Below, in pieces: positions 21,348 through 32,470 of a DNA stretch of 64,000 nt. The stretch comes from Rhynchopus sp. YZ270_cl-10 (taxonomy: Eukaryota > Euglenozoa > Diplonemea > Diplonemida > Diplonemidae): assembly GCA_964035575.1 (NCBI GenBank), contig OZ037914.1, positions 1,132,213 to 1,196,212 of the forward strand, in the 5' to 3' direction. Below the pieces are notes generated by a model. It did not search any database. It saw only the letters and a list, made by a program, of their open reading frames with translations, and was not told where the DNA came from. Positions within the stretch are counted from its first letter, which is position 1; the number at the start of each line of letters is the position of its first letter. The translations under genes were made by a program, and so were the position numbers.

Positions 21348-22919
21348 ATGTCGTCCTCACCCATGATGTCCCTCCCGGTCAAGACCGTCATCACCTCCCC
21401 GCAGGTATGTTACTATTGTGTTTTGAAAGCTTTGTTGGACTGAAATGGCGGGAAAAAGGGTGTTTTTGTGACTGTCAACACCACTCCCCTACCAAAAAAA
21501 AAAAAAAAAACACACATCATCAACAAAAGAGTACACCTGGATGACGGTGGCTAAGCAAAGAGGCTTAGGTTCATCTTCTAAGATTTTCTCTTTTTTTACT
21601 TCCTTTTTTAATTTCAACCCCCCACCACAGCAACAGCAGCTCCCCGAGTCAGACTTCTCCCAGCAGAACGTTGTCCTCCTTGACGACGAGTCGCAGTACA
21701 TGACCCCCGAGAACTGCAACCTGCAGCTGCTCTCCGACCCCAGCACAGTGCTGCTCGGCGGCCCGTCGCTGTCGCCACCACAGATGCAGACCATGAAGCC
21801 AAGGGGTATGCCACACACACACAACATCTCATTTTCAAACACCCCCCTACAGCCGGCTCCACCCGCACTGCGCCGCCGCTGAGCAACAACATCGACAAGA
21901 CGAAGCTCAAGACGAAGACCTGCAAGAACTGGTCCAACGGGAACTTCACCTGCGCATACGCACGCTGTGCCTTTGCACACGGCGACCACGAGAAGATCAA
22001 CACCCTCCTTGCGCCTGCCCCCTGCCTTGCAACCGTCAACCCTGACGGCACACTGTGCAGACAGAGCTCTGTTTCGTCGCTTACCAGCTCGAACCTGCAG
22101 TTCGTCTCCCCCCCGCAGCAGCCGCCCACCTTCTCCCGCCTGGTCCACTCCCACGTCCTCCAGCAGCAGCAGAACAACTCCCCGCTGACCACACCTGTTG
22201 CACAGCCGTTGACCCCAATGGACTCCAACTTCTCCTCCCCGGTGCCGATGAGCTCCTATGATCGTCAGCAGTTCGACAACACACCTATGCAGACGCCGTT
22301 GACCCCAATGGACTTCACCTGCGAGTCGCAGAGGATGTGCGACAACGGCCTCGTGCAGTTCCAGCTCGAGGAGATGGACGCCCTGCGCACCCCTCTCGAG
22401 AACGCAGGGATGAGCTTCCCGACCTGCCCCTCACACACCTCGTCGTTCTACAGATACGACCCCTACCCGGAGGTGGTCGACCACGTCACCCCCATCGCCG
22501 TCTCGGCATACGAGGCGGAGAAGCCACGCTTCGAGCACAGCAGCGACGACGACGAGGACCCCACGGTGGCTGTCATCGAGATCACCGAGGACCTCGCCCA
22601 GCACGTCCCCACCTGTCTCACGACAATGGCAGGGGCGGACGGCATCGCCAGCACCCTTCGTGTCGACCACAGCCCTTCTGAACAGATGCTCACCTCTGAG
22701 GACGCCTCCACCGGCGAGGAGGAGGACACCCTCAGCTCACGTGCCGCCACACCAGAGAAGAGCAAGGCACCGTCGGTCAACCCGACCCGTTTCCACACAG
22801 AGAAGGTGGACGTAGGGGAAGTGGTAGAGGTTGTGAGTGAAGACAGCGAGGAGGAAGTGGCGGTCGAGGAGGCGCAGTTTACCGAAGAGACCCGCACTGC
22901 AGTGGTCTGTGAGGAGTGA
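21348..22919 (+). CDS. CCCH zinc-finger protein (three exons)
   Basis: Join 21348-21404, 21631-21805, 21853-22919; 432 residues. Intron 1 (226 nt) is GTATGT...CACAG and carries a repeat-A copy. Intron 2 (47 nt) is GTATGC...TACAG. Both splices keep the frame, and the last exon runs open to TGA at 22917. One CCCH finger lies at residues 101-120: C101-x9-C111-x4-C116-x3-H120, inside KTKTCKNWSNGNFTCAYARC. KTKTC before a CCCH finger is typical of RNA-binding tristetraprolin-like proteins. The rest is Gln/Ser/Pro-rich with two PLTPMD motifs (about 195-230) and a long acidic C-terminus, likely disordered. A role in mRNA stability or translation control is inferred from the finger type; a single variant-spaced finger leaves target and direction of effect open. 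Confidence 0.88.
21546..21590 (+). repeat. Repeat A copy inside intron 1 of the CCCH gene
   Basis: GGTGGCTAAGCAAAGAGGCT, then TAGGTTCATCTTCTAAGA and TTTTCTC. The stem is perfect and the loop is AAAGAG. The whole copy lies between the donor (21405) and acceptor (21630), so it is transcribed and then removed. Confidence 0.75.
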
Positions 22920-24178
22920 AGGGAAGGATGTGTCTTTTATCTTGAAGAAAAAGGGTAAAAGAAATTACACTGTGTTACAAAAAAAAGAAAAAAAAAATTG
23001 TGTTGTGGGTTTTGCTGGTTGTGTTCAGGAAACCATTTTTTTCATTGAGAAAAAAAAAAGCTGTTACGTTACCAAAGACGTTTCAATTTTTGATGAGAGT
23101 GTTCTCCTCCCACCCCTTACCTCCCCTCTACATTTCATTTCGCTCGCTGGACGAGAGCATTATTAAATGCCTCACAAGCCACATGAGCAATAGTTCCTAG
23201 TTCCCCCTTTTTTTGGGGGGGATGCCATTTTATTTGAGCAGTGTCCAGAGCCCTCGAAGGGGGGAAAGTAAATTGTGATAAAAAAATTGAGCACAGATCT
23301 TTATCCGTAAAGTGATTTGTCCACACAATTTCAAAAAAAAAAAAAAAAAAAAAAAAAATGTTCGAGATAGGCTGGTGTGAAGGAGTGCTCAGTGGAATGG
23401 TTACCTACCGCGCGCTTCTTCTCACAAAGCCAGTATTGTAGCCCGTCTATCGACAACTCCCATGTCCCAACCCCGACACGATTATATTCCCCGAATTTCG
23501 GAAAACAAAAACAAAACAAAAATATCTACTTTCCCGTATCCCTCCGTTCATCTGTTTTGCCTTTGTATAGATGTCGTGTGACGGGATGTGTTCTTAGCTT
23601 TTTTTTTTATCTTCATGATTTATACGATTTTTGTACGAAATGGTAAAATGGTACAAAAAAAAAAAACGAAATTCTTTGTATTCTTTGGATCGTATGCGAA
23701 AGAAGAAGGAGAGAAAAAGAAAAAAAAATGGCGACGAATTTCATCTGGTCAACTTCATCTAAGATGTGTGAACATCTTTGCAAAAGAAGAAGAAGAAACA
23801 ACGACAACAACAACTCTCTGCATTTTTTTTTTTTGACTGTTTTGCCTCTCTCTGGGTGGCAAACTAACACGTCGTAGGTTTTGCTCAAAAAAATAAAGAT
23901 TGAGCAAAATATAACAATTTTCGTTTGTACTGTACATGCGCGCGATTTTTTTTGGGTGACCAAAAAAAAAAAAGGTTTCCAAATTTCCCCTCCCGCTTTG
24001 TCCTTTTTTACTATTACATTTTTTCCATGCTCCCCTTTCCCCTCCCCCTTTCCCCCCCAAAAAAAAATGGAAACGCAAGCGAGGCTTGCACCTCTAGATT
24101 GATCATCTAGCGAGGCCAAAAACAAAACAAAAAGGATTGATGAATGACCAATGTTCAAAACAGTAAGTAATCTAATCA

Positions 24179-24224
24179 GACTAAGCACGAGATGGCTTAG
24201 GTTCAGATTATAACCCTTTTCTTT
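24179..24224 (+). repeat. Repeat A copy
   Basis: AGACTAAGCACGAGATGGCT then TAGGTTCAGATTATAACCC. The loop is ACGAGATG and the stem is perfect. Confidence 0.65.
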
Positions 24225-24523
24225 ATTGCCTCGGAAAAAAAAAAGGAAGGATGTACGTGTTACACCCTTTAGTGCTTACTGTTTGTGTTATAAATAGTAA
24301 GTATATGAATGTATTTATTGCCTCGAAGACGTGTTTGCACTTGAGGCAATATTCACCTTTCAACCTTTCTTTTTCTTCCCCTCCCCCTCCCCCTCCCCCT
24401 CCCCATTACGACGAGAGACTTCCCCGCTTCAAAAAGGGGAATATCTTCCCATCGCTAAAGATATTAGGGTCTTGTTTAAAAGTACGCTTGTGAGCAGATT
24501 ATATTTTCCAAGCGCCTCTTTTT

Positions 24524-24570
24524 GGTGACTAAGCAAACGAGGGGCTTAGGATCATCTTATAAACTTTTTT
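24524..24570 (+). repeat. Repeat A copy
   Basis: GGTGACTAAGCAAACGAGGG, GCTTAGGATCATCTTATAAA then CT and Ts. The loop is extended to AAACGAGGG and the stem is unchanged. Confidence 0.7.
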
Positions 24571-24626
24571 ATTAACGCGCAATTAAGGTCTCGTACAAAA
24601 ATCCTGACCAAAAAAGTATTTTTAAG

Positions 24627-24656
24627 ATCCTTAATCCCACTAGTGGGATTAAGGAT
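24627..24656. repeat. 30-bp perfect palindrome
   Basis: ATCCTTAATCCCACT and its exact reverse complement meet at an ACTAGT centre with no spacer. Confidence 0.8.
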
Positions 24657-25048
24657 TGTGTATAAAATAGCCGTAAAATTTTTGACAGTAAAATTAAGGA
24701 AATAATTACACGCGAAAAAAATTTTTTTTTCGGCCTGCCACGACATGGGGAACACATTTTTTGGACACAAAAAAAATTTTTTTTTTGAAAAAAAATCAAC
24801 AAAAAATCACAAAGATCCATACAAATCCACACAATAGACGACGGACGTCTTCCAAGTAGCCGTAGTTCGAACAAGACTGCCGAGCACATGGCTAATGATT
24901 GTGAAGAGCCCATCTGCACATTTTCTCTTTACTTGTCACTCACACTCACACTTAACACCATACCACCCTCACTCCAGGTTCTGATTACCTTCTTGGAACC
25001 CGCCGGATTTTTGTACTCGACCATAATTGCGCGATAATAAAATATCTA

Positions 25049-25195
25049 ATTTAGTGTAATTATTCCCGTAATTACACTTGGGGGGGTTCTGGCACTCGTT
25101 TTCCTAATCGCACTCGCTGCGCTCGTGCGATTATTGGAAAACTCGTGCCAGAACCCCCCCGCGTGTAATTATGAGGAAATAATTACACTAGAATT
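25049..25195. mobile_element. Foldback (MITE-like) element
   Basis: About 147 bp. Almost the whole length is one hairpin: arms AATTTAGTGTAATTATT... and its inverse, each holding GGGGGGGTTCTGGCACTCG or the inverse, around a CTCGCTGCGCTCG centre. Non-coding. Confidence 0.7.
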
Positions 25196-25740
25196 ATATA
25201 TATTTTTCTTTTTTTTTTTTACTTCTTTGAGACCCAGTTCAGTCCTTTAATTGTTAGGTCACCTCACGATACGCACTGTGCGATCGTCAGGTTTGTCTGA
25301 CGGTTTTTGATATATTTTCTTATTTCTGATAGTGTTGATCCAGTATTTATTGGTTCATCGCTTTTTGTCCAAAAAGCTTTTTTGTTCAATTTTTCTTTTT
25401 TTGACTTTGACCCAAAAACAAAAAGGGATTTTTTTCCCAACCCACCCCACCACTCCATGACTCAAAACCGCCCCTCAAAAAAAACACGATACCCCCACCG
25501 GTGCTATACGGTACTTTTTCTTGAGCTTCGCTTTTTTTAAAAAAGCTAAAAATAGCGGGGTTTCTGCCATTGTGCACCCTTAAAAGTTTTTTTTTTCCTT
25601 CGTACATTTTCCTCTTTTTGTGACTGAATCCCGTTTTTTCCCCAATCCCCTCAAGCATTGCTTCTATACCGTATTTTATGTGTTACAATCTGACATTGCT
25701 TTCATTTGGTGCTTTGTTTATTTCAATTTTCAAAAAAAAA

Positions 25741-25792
25741 TATAGTGGAGTTCATCCTCGGGTGGCTACACTGATACAACCAAGTTTTCAAA
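25741..25792 (+). repeat. Repeat E, copy 1 (family definition)
   Basis: Family E: TATAGTGGAGTTCATCCTCG, GGTGGCTACACTGATACAAC, CAAGTTTTCAAAAA. CATCC and GGGTG can pair and AGTGGAG can pair with CTACACT around them. The end is always TTTTC followed by an A-run. Confidence 0.6.
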
Positions 25793-25812
25793 AAAAAAAT
25801 TTTTACTGTGTG

Positions 25813-25878
25813 GAAAGTGGAGATTTGCACGCGAGTGGCAAAACACTTGAGGGCTCTGCACTAGCCAACGATTTTTCA
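25813..25878 (+). repeat. Repeat D copy
   Basis: GTGGAGATTTGCACGCGAGT then GGCAAAACACTTGAGG, ending CCAACGATTTTTCAAAA. The inner stem is AGTG/CACT where other copies have TGTG/CACA, so both sides changed. Confidence 0.6.
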
Positions 25879-25889
25879 AAAAAAAAAAG

Positions 25890-25940
25890 GTGCAATGTGT
25901 CGCAACCCACCTGGCAATTGCACTATTGTTCACGTTACAA
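25890..25940 (+). repeat. Repeat D, degenerate copy
   Basis: GTGCAAT and ATTGCAC are perfect inverted ends around GTGTCGCAACCCACCTGGCA. Confidence 0.45.
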
Positions 25941-25972
25941 CACCTGTTCACGAAAAAGAGAAGAAGAAAGAA

Positions 25973-26005
25973 ATATAGTGGAGTTCATCCTCGGGTGTCT
26001 ACACA
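25973..26005 (+). repeat. Repeat E, copy 2
   Basis: TATAGTGGAGTTCATCCTCG then GGTGTCTACAC and an A-run. Truncated at the 3' end. Confidence 0.6.
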
Positions 26006-26111
26006 AAAAAAATGTGGCTCAGACCCCGAAAGGTGTGCACCCTAAAATACAAGGATGATTTCATTAAAAAGACGGCCACGATGCGAGGCTGTTGCGCGAG
26101 TGAATAAAGGG

Positions 26112-26162
26112 AAAGTGGAGCCCTTTGCATTAGTGGCCACTACACTATTCCAACAATTCATC
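26112..26162 (+). repeat. Repeat D copy
   Basis: AAGTGGAGCCCTTTGCATTA, GTGGCCACTACACTATTCCA, ACAATTCATC. The middle is shortened. Confidence 0.5.
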
Positions 26163-26190
26163 AAAAGAAAAAAAACCCTTCGAAATTTAT

Positions 26191-26262
26191 TAGCCTTCGG
26201 GCGACCTTTTGGTTGTACAGAACCCGTCCTCGGATGGGTGATTTTTTGTCGAAAACTACAAA
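26191..26262 (+). repeat. Repeat B, copy 1 (family definition)
   Basis: Family B has two hairpins and an A-rich end. Hairpin 1 here is GCCTTCGGGC (26193-26202), a UUCG-loop stem. Then GACC...TGTACAGA. Hairpin 2 is CCCGTC-CTCG-GATGGG. Then GATT...TTGTCGAAAACTACAAAA. Other copies change the stems but keep the pairing. Confidence 0.75.
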
Positions 26263-26508
26263 ATTGCGTGCTTTCTAATCTTTGATTGGAAAATATCTGA
26301 AAAAATTTTGTTTTAAGGATCAGCAAAAATGTGTAGTGTACGTGAGACACAATTCTTCCGTCAGCTTTTTTTTTTTTTTTTTCTGTTTCTCTATGACACG
26401 CACCTCTTAGCTTCTGTACCCCAACTTCATTCATCTTTCTTAAAATGGGGAATTTGTGTCCCGTTTCGGGATCACATATTTTTTTATGCCATTTTTGTGA
26501 GAGAAAAC

Positions 26509-26542
26509 TCATAGAGGGGTTAGGTTCATCTTATAAACTTTT
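26509..26542 (+). repeat. Repeat A, 3' part only
   Basis: CATAGAGGGGTTAGGTTCAT then CTTATAAACTTTTG. The first stem strand is missing, so it cannot fold as the others do. Confidence 0.55.
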
Positions 26543-26570
26543 GTTGCCATGAAATGGATGCAGGACTGCA

Positions 26571-26665
26571 TGGTTGGGGTGTCCACCCCCCGATTCATCC
26601 GGTCATTGTACGAAAGGTGCACTGTTCACGAGAGGGCTTTGTTTTTCAAGTCAACTTTGTTTTAT
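26571..26665 (+). repeat. Repeat C, long form
   Basis: CAGGACTGCATGGTTGGGGT, GTCCACCCCCCG, a spacer, CGAAAGGTGCACTGTTCACG, AGAGGGCTTTGTTTTTCAAG, TCAACTTTG. GGGGTG and CACCCC can pair. Confidence 0.7.
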
Positions 26666-26890
26666 TTTTGAAAACCAAGCATGAGCAAAGAGCAAATAGA
26701 TCACAAAACCCCCACATACACCCCACATCCCATTGTCAAAAACCTTCAAACTATTATTATTACTTTTGGTCAAATTGAGGGAGATTTGTTACATTAGTTT
26801 TTCTTTTTGTTCCCAATTTTCAAAATACGAATATCGTTCAAAGAAAGAGAAAATAAAAGAAAAAAAACTGCAGCTATACCTTTGAAATTG

Positions 26891-26962
26891 ATTAGCCCTT
26901 CGGGCGACTTTGTATACACAACCCGTCCTCGGACAGGGTGATTGTCGAAACTACAAAAAAAC
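26891..26962 (+). repeat. Repeat B, copy 2
   Basis: Hairpin 1 is GCCCTTCGGGC. Hairpin 2 is ACCCGTCC-TC-GGACAGGGT with one bulged A; GGAC here replaces the GGAT of copy 1 and removes its G-U pair. Ends GTCGAAACTACAAAAAAAC. Confidence 0.75.
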
Positions 26963-26997
26963 AAAAACACTCACAATATCTTTCACGAAATAACCAA

Positions 26998-27075
26998 GGC
27001 TTCGGCCAACATTGAGTACAGACCCTACTCCACTCTGGTGGGGTGTGCCTGTGCGATTGTTAACACAACAAAAAA
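26998..27075 (+). repeat. Repeat B, copy 3
   Basis: Hairpin 1 is GGCTTCGGCC: the pairs are flipped relative to GCCTTCGGGC but still pair around UUCG. Then AACATTGAGTACAGACCC, and hairpin 2 CTCCAC-TCTG-GTGGGG. Ends GCGATTGTTAACACAACAAA. Confidence 0.75.
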
Positions 27076-27117
27076 TGGCCAGAAGATCAGAGGTCTTTTC
27101 GTGAGTGAACGTTTTGG

Positions 27118-27178
27118 AAAGCGGAGATTGCATAACTGTGGCAACACAACCGAGGCAACTACTCCGACAGTTTTCAAA
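27118..27178 (+). repeat. Repeat D copy (outer-stem change)
   Basis: AAGCGGAGATTGCATAACTG, TGGCAACACAACCGAGGCAA, CTACTCCGACAGTTTTC. Outer stem CGGAG/CTCCG replaces the TGGAG/CTCCA of other copies, a paired change. Inner hairpin TGTG-GCAA-CACA has a GNRA-type loop. Confidence 0.7.
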
Positions 27179-28313
27179 TAATAATAATAAAAAACTGCCA
27201 GCAATATTATGACCCATGGTGAGAGTACTTCGGGCCAACTCGTCAAAGAAATCCGAATGTACTTCACTCCCCCCATACGGTTTTGATTTCGCCGTGCTTT
27301 TCGTCACACTTTACTTATTACAATATCCCCAAAATGTTGCGCATTTCCCTACCCCATCAGGTTTTGCCAGCAATTCCAACGAAAAGCCCCTCACGAAGCT
27401 TTTCGGAGTAAATAAAACCCCTCACCCCTTGAATAAATACAAATACGAAATATCGCTGTTTTTTTTTTTGAATTTTTTTTTTTTTGAATTTTTGAAAAAA
27501 AAAAAAAAGGATCATGAGTGAGCGTGCCCCCCTCTACCGTGGGGAGGTTCACAAATTCTCAGATTTCTTTTTTGTTTTTTTTACTGTTTCTTTTCACAAC
27601 AAAACAAAGGTTGACCAAAAAAAAACTGTTCTTTATTGCTGCGTGTGTTTATTATTATTATTACATCCCGTCCTCCTCCCCATTTCCCCTTACATTATCA
27701 AAAAAAAAAAACTGCCTGCGGCAGGCAGCCCTTGACCCCTCCCTTTCGCCCTTTTCTTCATTATCCTCTCTGTGTTTTCACTTGGGGACCTTTACCTTAC
27801 ACTGATCTTGGCCGAAACTATTTGTTCCATTTCGGCAAAAAAAAAATCGACCTTTCGTGTTTTGGATCAGGGAGAGAAAATATGGGTTCCCTTTATTTTC
27901 ACTCCATTCCCCACGATTCCTTTTGCACTGAAACGTCACTTACTTTTCAAGCTTATTTTTTTATTATATTTGCGACCTGAGAAAACGTCTGGGGTAGAAC
28001 ATACGTTTAGACCTCTTCTTATGTTGTTGTGGGTTTGGCTGAAGCACAAGAAGCCTAGGTTAGCACACAGAAATTCTCTCTCATTTTTCCCCCCCTTCTT
28101 TTTGACCACTTTTCCCTCGAAGTCTTGTTGGTGTGTGTTTTGCACGCACCAGCGCACGAGGTCACCCTTTTTTCGTTTATTCTACTCCCCTTTTTGATGA
28201 GATTGTGAGGCAACGTGCATCATGCAAAACAGCTTGCTTTCCCCCCCCTCTTTGTCTACATGCGTATATTTATGTGGGGGGGTTAAGTCACGCACTACCG
28301 AATTTTTATTTCA

Positions 28314-28355
28314 GGTGACTAAGCACTGCTTAGGTTCATCTTGTAAAGCTTTTTA
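28314..28355 (+). repeat. Repeat A copy with minimal loop
   Basis: GGTGACTAAGCACTGCTTAG then GTTCATCTTGTAAAGC. Four loop bases are missing relative to copy 1 (loop ACT), yet both stem strands are intact. Confidence 0.75.
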
Positions 28356-30108
28356 TTATGATTTGAGTTAAAGGTAGGTTAAGGGTTAGTCCCATTTACC
28401 AACCTTTTTTTTTTTTTCTCTTTTTCAACAAAAAAAATGTATCAATTACCTTTTGTCTTTGCTTTGACAATGTTCCTGTGAGCTACCGCAAGGCTGTCAC
28501 ACATAAGCTACTGTTAAAGTCTTACCCCTAACCCCGAACCCACCCCCGTTTTCCTTCCTTTCTCTTTGACGTGACGTCTACAAAAGAAAAACAATATCCA
28601 CAAAGGGTGCTGAAATAAAAAAATACCAAGTACGCAACAACTACGCAATATAGGGTATTCCTGTATTTTTTTTTCGTGCACAAAGTGCGCAACAAGTACG
28701 CAAAATGGGGTTTTCAGGAGCACCAACAAAGCAAAAAAAACACAAAGAGAAAATACAAACAAGAGCAAACACCATGCAAAAAAAAAAACAACAAAACAAG
28801 AGCACAAAGCAATCATATCAAAAACTTCATAAAAACCCATTCAAAAACCCCGTTTCCTTTCTTTCTTCAAGTGTACATGCACCATATGTTTCGTATTTTT
28901 TTATTTTCTCTATTTTTTTCAGGATTTTCTGGCATCAAAAAAAAAAAAAAAAAAAATACTGATTTGTTCCTTCCTTCTTATCGCGTTTTCGTTTTTTGTT
29001 CTCTTTTTCTTGGGGACATCCTGGAGTTATGGTGTGTCGCCTGTAAGGACGTACATGCAGCCTTGCTTTGCCCAAAAAAAAAAATTTTTTTTTTGTCTGT
29101 ATTTCAGTACAACTGTGTGAGTATCGTCGCTTTCTGCGCTTTCGCAACACTTTTCAGGTCCTTTTTTCATTTTATTTTACTCTTATTCACATTAGTACAC
29201 TGTTTCAAAGGTTTGTCCATTATTTTCACCTAGTAGTGTGACCCTCGGCAATTGCTATTGACCACAAAAATAAATAGGGCGGCACAAAAAAAAAAAATCT
29301 CATTTCGAGAAACCAAAAACAAAAAAGCAAAACTGATCTTCAACAATCATTTCACAAAAAGCCTCCCCACCACCCTCCTTTTCACCCCCTCTTTGGGCGC
29401 CGCACTGCGCTGAAAGAAGGGATCATCAAATTCAATCTTTTCCCCTTCCCCCCCTTTTTCGTGCCCCGCGTCCGCCGGTGTCCGGTAAGGCGTTTGCACT
29501 CTACTTCTGTGTTTTTTTTTTGGAAAGTTGGTGGGTGTGCACGTTCCTGTTGCCCCCCCGCCTTCACCAATATTATCAGATATACTCTCCACCCCAACAA
29601 AAGCCCGCTCGGAAACAGCGGATTTTCACACATTACACTGATTTTTTTCTTCTTTTTTCTTACATCTTTTTTTCTGCAGAAGGGGGGGAACTTATCGGTC
29701 AAAAAACATGACCGACAAGACAGCCCCTGCTTTCTGTGTAAATGCAAACAAAAAGAAAGCTGGAAAAAAGGGGGGAAAACGAATGCTGCATTGGGTTACA
29801 CATGCGCCCATTTGGTTTCCCCATTTTTTTTTTTTTTTTTTTTTTTTTGTGAAAGGATATTTGCACGAGAGCTGACCCGATTGGCTTTTTTCAAAAAAAA
29901 AGAGAATTTTTTTTTCCCGTTCGAAGAGAGCTTCTTAGTAGTCCCTGTATTATTTGTTGGCAACTGCAGTTTACACTCTCCACAACAAAAGGGGGGAATG
30001 TAGAATGGTGGTTGTGTGTGTGTTTTTTGTCCCCGTGTACATGGAGGAGGTAGAAGAGGGGTGGGGGTTGTGGGGTTTGCACGGTGATGTTTGTTGCTAA
30101 GGTTTTTG

Positions 30109-30217
30109 GTGATATGACATGCTTCACCATGTTACAGAACATGTTACGCTTTGACATAAACATGCATATGACATGCTGTTACAGCACATGTCATTGTCAT
30201 ATATCATGTCATATCAC
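30109..30217. mobile_element. Foldback with 12-bp perfect inverted ends
   Basis: GTGATATGACAT and its exact reverse complement at the ends, with a second inverted motif inside (GACATGCTGTTACAGCACAT and relatives). Non-coding, about 109 bp. Confidence 0.65.
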
Positions 30218-30223
30218 GGGGGG

Positions 30224-30367
30224 CACAGCAGAGAATAAGCCGGGTCCCCGGTCCCTGGGTCCTGGTCCCAGTCCTGGTCAAGGTTCCCGGTCCAGGTCCT
30301 GGTCCTGGTCCGGCTGAGAATAATCGGGTCCCCGGTCCCGGGTCCCCGAGTCTTATTCTCTGCTGTG
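30224..30367. mobile_element. GC-rich foldback with 16-bp perfect inverted ends
   Basis: CACAGCAGAGAATAAG at 30224-30239 is exactly inverted at 30352-30367. The inside is built from GGTCC/GGTCCC words. It lies 6 bp from the preceding foldback. A shortened copy is at 12728-12766. Confidence 0.7.
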
Positions 30368-31199
30368 ACGGGGGGGTGGTAAAATGACGCTGTTGGTCAT
30401 CTAGACGTGTTTGAAGAAGGGGGGCAGACGTTGATTGCGAGGGCATCTTATCAGAGCCTTTGTGGATACAGATGAGGCCAGCGATGCGGAGGAAGCCTTA
30501 GCGATGAACATGAACAGTTTGTGAGTGAGAAGGACGATGTCACCATGCCCGGTCTGGTCCTGTGGGAAAGCACGGCAAGAAGTTCTTGCAGTCACTGCAC
30601 ATTCTTCCAAGGCTCTGGAGGGTGTGGTGCAAAACCTAGTAACATCATCACCGTGTGGGGTTGAGGACACGGTGACCATTTGAGCTGCAGGAACGCCACA
30701 ATATGAGATAGATATTCACTCTTTCTCGGCAGGTTTCGTTCCTTTTGTCTTGGCTCTTTCTTAGCTTATTTTTCCCCCCTCCTCTTCCCCCTTTTGTCTC
30801 CCTCCGTCGCGGTACACACAACTTCCATTATGTACATTTTTTTCTGGTATTTTTACCGTTCCTCTTCAGTTTATTTTCCTGTTGTGACGCCATTTTCATA
30901 TTATTCCGTTTTTTTTTTTTTTTTTTGTGAATTTTTTTTTTGAACTTCCCACCCCCAATAGGGGTCTTCCAACGAAATGATGAAAAAAAAGGGTTCGGGA
31001 AAAAAAGAGAACCCCATACATCTTGTGTATAGACTATAAAAAAAGAATTTTTTTTGTCGCAAAAAAAAAACACACATTTTTTCAAAAGAAGTGATTAATT
31101 ATTTGATTTACATGAACCCAACTCACGGCTTATGAGGGTGCAGCACACATGCCCCTCAGACTTCCCGCTACACAAAACATCAGGGGGGCCGCCACCTAG

Positions 31200-31730
31200 C
31201 AAAGTTCTGTTGATGGTCAACAGAACTTTTTGAAAATGGGAAAAAAAAAAAAAAAAAAAAAAGTTCTGTTGAGTGGTTCAGACCCGTTCTACTTGTCAAA
31301 AAATCTCAGGAGAAGAAGATATGGAGAGGTGAGTGCTCAAACGTCCCAAAAAAGTCAAAATCGGGTGTTGGAAAAAAAAAAAAGTTGCGTACCGTGCGCC
31401 TGCGGCGCAAGTATGTATCCCACCAGCGCAGTTCCATTTTATGGGAACATTTTTTAAAAATGTTGCGTACCGTGGCTTCGCCAGGAACCTTTGGGTACCA
31501 TGACCGCTGCTTACTGATAAGAAGGCTGACACCCACTACGGCTTGTGGACGGCCACCGAAGAGTACAATGTACAGCCTGGTGAGAGGAAAGAGCAAATGT
31601 CGCTGATTCGGAGGAACTCTGACCGGGCTTGGGGAACATGCATCTCTCCGCCGGAGGCCACGAGAAGGAGCTTTGCAGGGGTTTTCGCGCGAAGCGCGAA
31701 AATTTTTTTTTGGACCATCAACAGAACTTT
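31200..31730. mobile_element. hAT-like non-autonomous element, probable remnant
   Basis: The ends carry AAAGTTCTGTTGATGGTC and its inverse. The interior shares TTGCGTACCGTGGCTTCGCC, TCCGCCGGAGGCC and a GCGCGAAGCGC hairpin with the element at 47786-48520. No clear target duplication was found, and an extra inner copy of the end motif (31262) complicates the left boundary. Confidence 0.5.
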
Positions 31731-31927
31731 TTCAAAACCCAAAATCCTGGCGGCGGGGCTGCAAAACATCTCAAAAAAAAAAAAAAAAAGAAACAGAAAA
31801 CAACCCAAAAAGGACAAAGCCAACATGCGTCGAGTCCTAATTTTTTGCTGGCAAAAGAAAATTACAGCAAAAAAATTTTTTTTTAAAACTTTTGCGGGAA
31901 CACTCGTATAGGTGATTTGTCAAAAAA

Positions 31928-31992
31928 AAAGCCTTCGGGCGACATTGTGTACAGATCCTACCTCGGTAGGAGATTGTCGATACAACAAAAAA
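31928..31992 (+). repeat. Repeat B, copy 4
   Basis: Hairpin 1 is GCCTTCGGGC (31931-31940). Hairpin 2 is TCCTAC-CTCG-GTAGGA (31956-31971), perfect, with three pairs changed relative to copy 1. Ends GAGATTGTCGATACAACAAA. Confidence 0.75.
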
Positions 31993-32470
31993 AAATCTCC
32001 CCCTCCCTTTCCCTTGTTTCATTATCTGTTGTGCGTATTTTTTTTTTTTCGGGAGAGGTTCGGGAGCGGATATTTCAACTTTTTTTTTTTCTCTTTTTCC
32101 ACCCTCCCCTCTCCCTTGCTTCCTTTTGGTTTAACCACCCAAAAAGGGGAAAAAGCAAAACAAAAACAAACCTTGTCAAAAATGCAATGCACTTCAAACT
32201 TCCCTACCCCCCTGGTGTATGTACCTGTCAGGTGCACACCATTATTTTTAATCAATTTTTTTTTTCCTTTTTGCAAGGGTAACTACGCGTCGTGAAGGCG
32301 ATGGTGGACTAGATTACAGAAAGTATCAGTCAAAAAAGGCGTCTCTTTCACCTTGCATTTCTTCCTTTTTAATCACTTTTCGAGATGAAATTCGGAGAGG
32401 GAAGAAAGGGGGGGGAAAAAAACACCCACAGGATACCACCTCGGTCGGGCGATTGTTGGCCACCAAAAAA

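Larger units (their letters stand above)
22920..30100. other. Long gene-free region with many short repeats
   Basis: No coding region supported over 7 kb on either strand; long frames are T/A-run artefacts. Contains repeats A, B, C, D and E, a 30-bp perfect palindrome and a foldback at 25 kb. The interior of 28733-28850 (A-rich, 'AAGAGCAAA...ATGCAAAA...CTTCAT') resembles the interior of the foldback at 59521-59814. Confidence 0.6.
30380..32470. other. Gene-free region; possible coding remnant near its start
   Basis: 30438-30524 gives the acidic, coding-looking peptide RGHLIRAFVDTDEASDAEEA then LAMNMNSL and a stop, with no start or further exon seen; it may be a gene fragment. The rest is homopolymer-rich, with a hAT-like remnant (31200-31730) and a repeat B (31928-31992). 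Confidence 0.35.
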
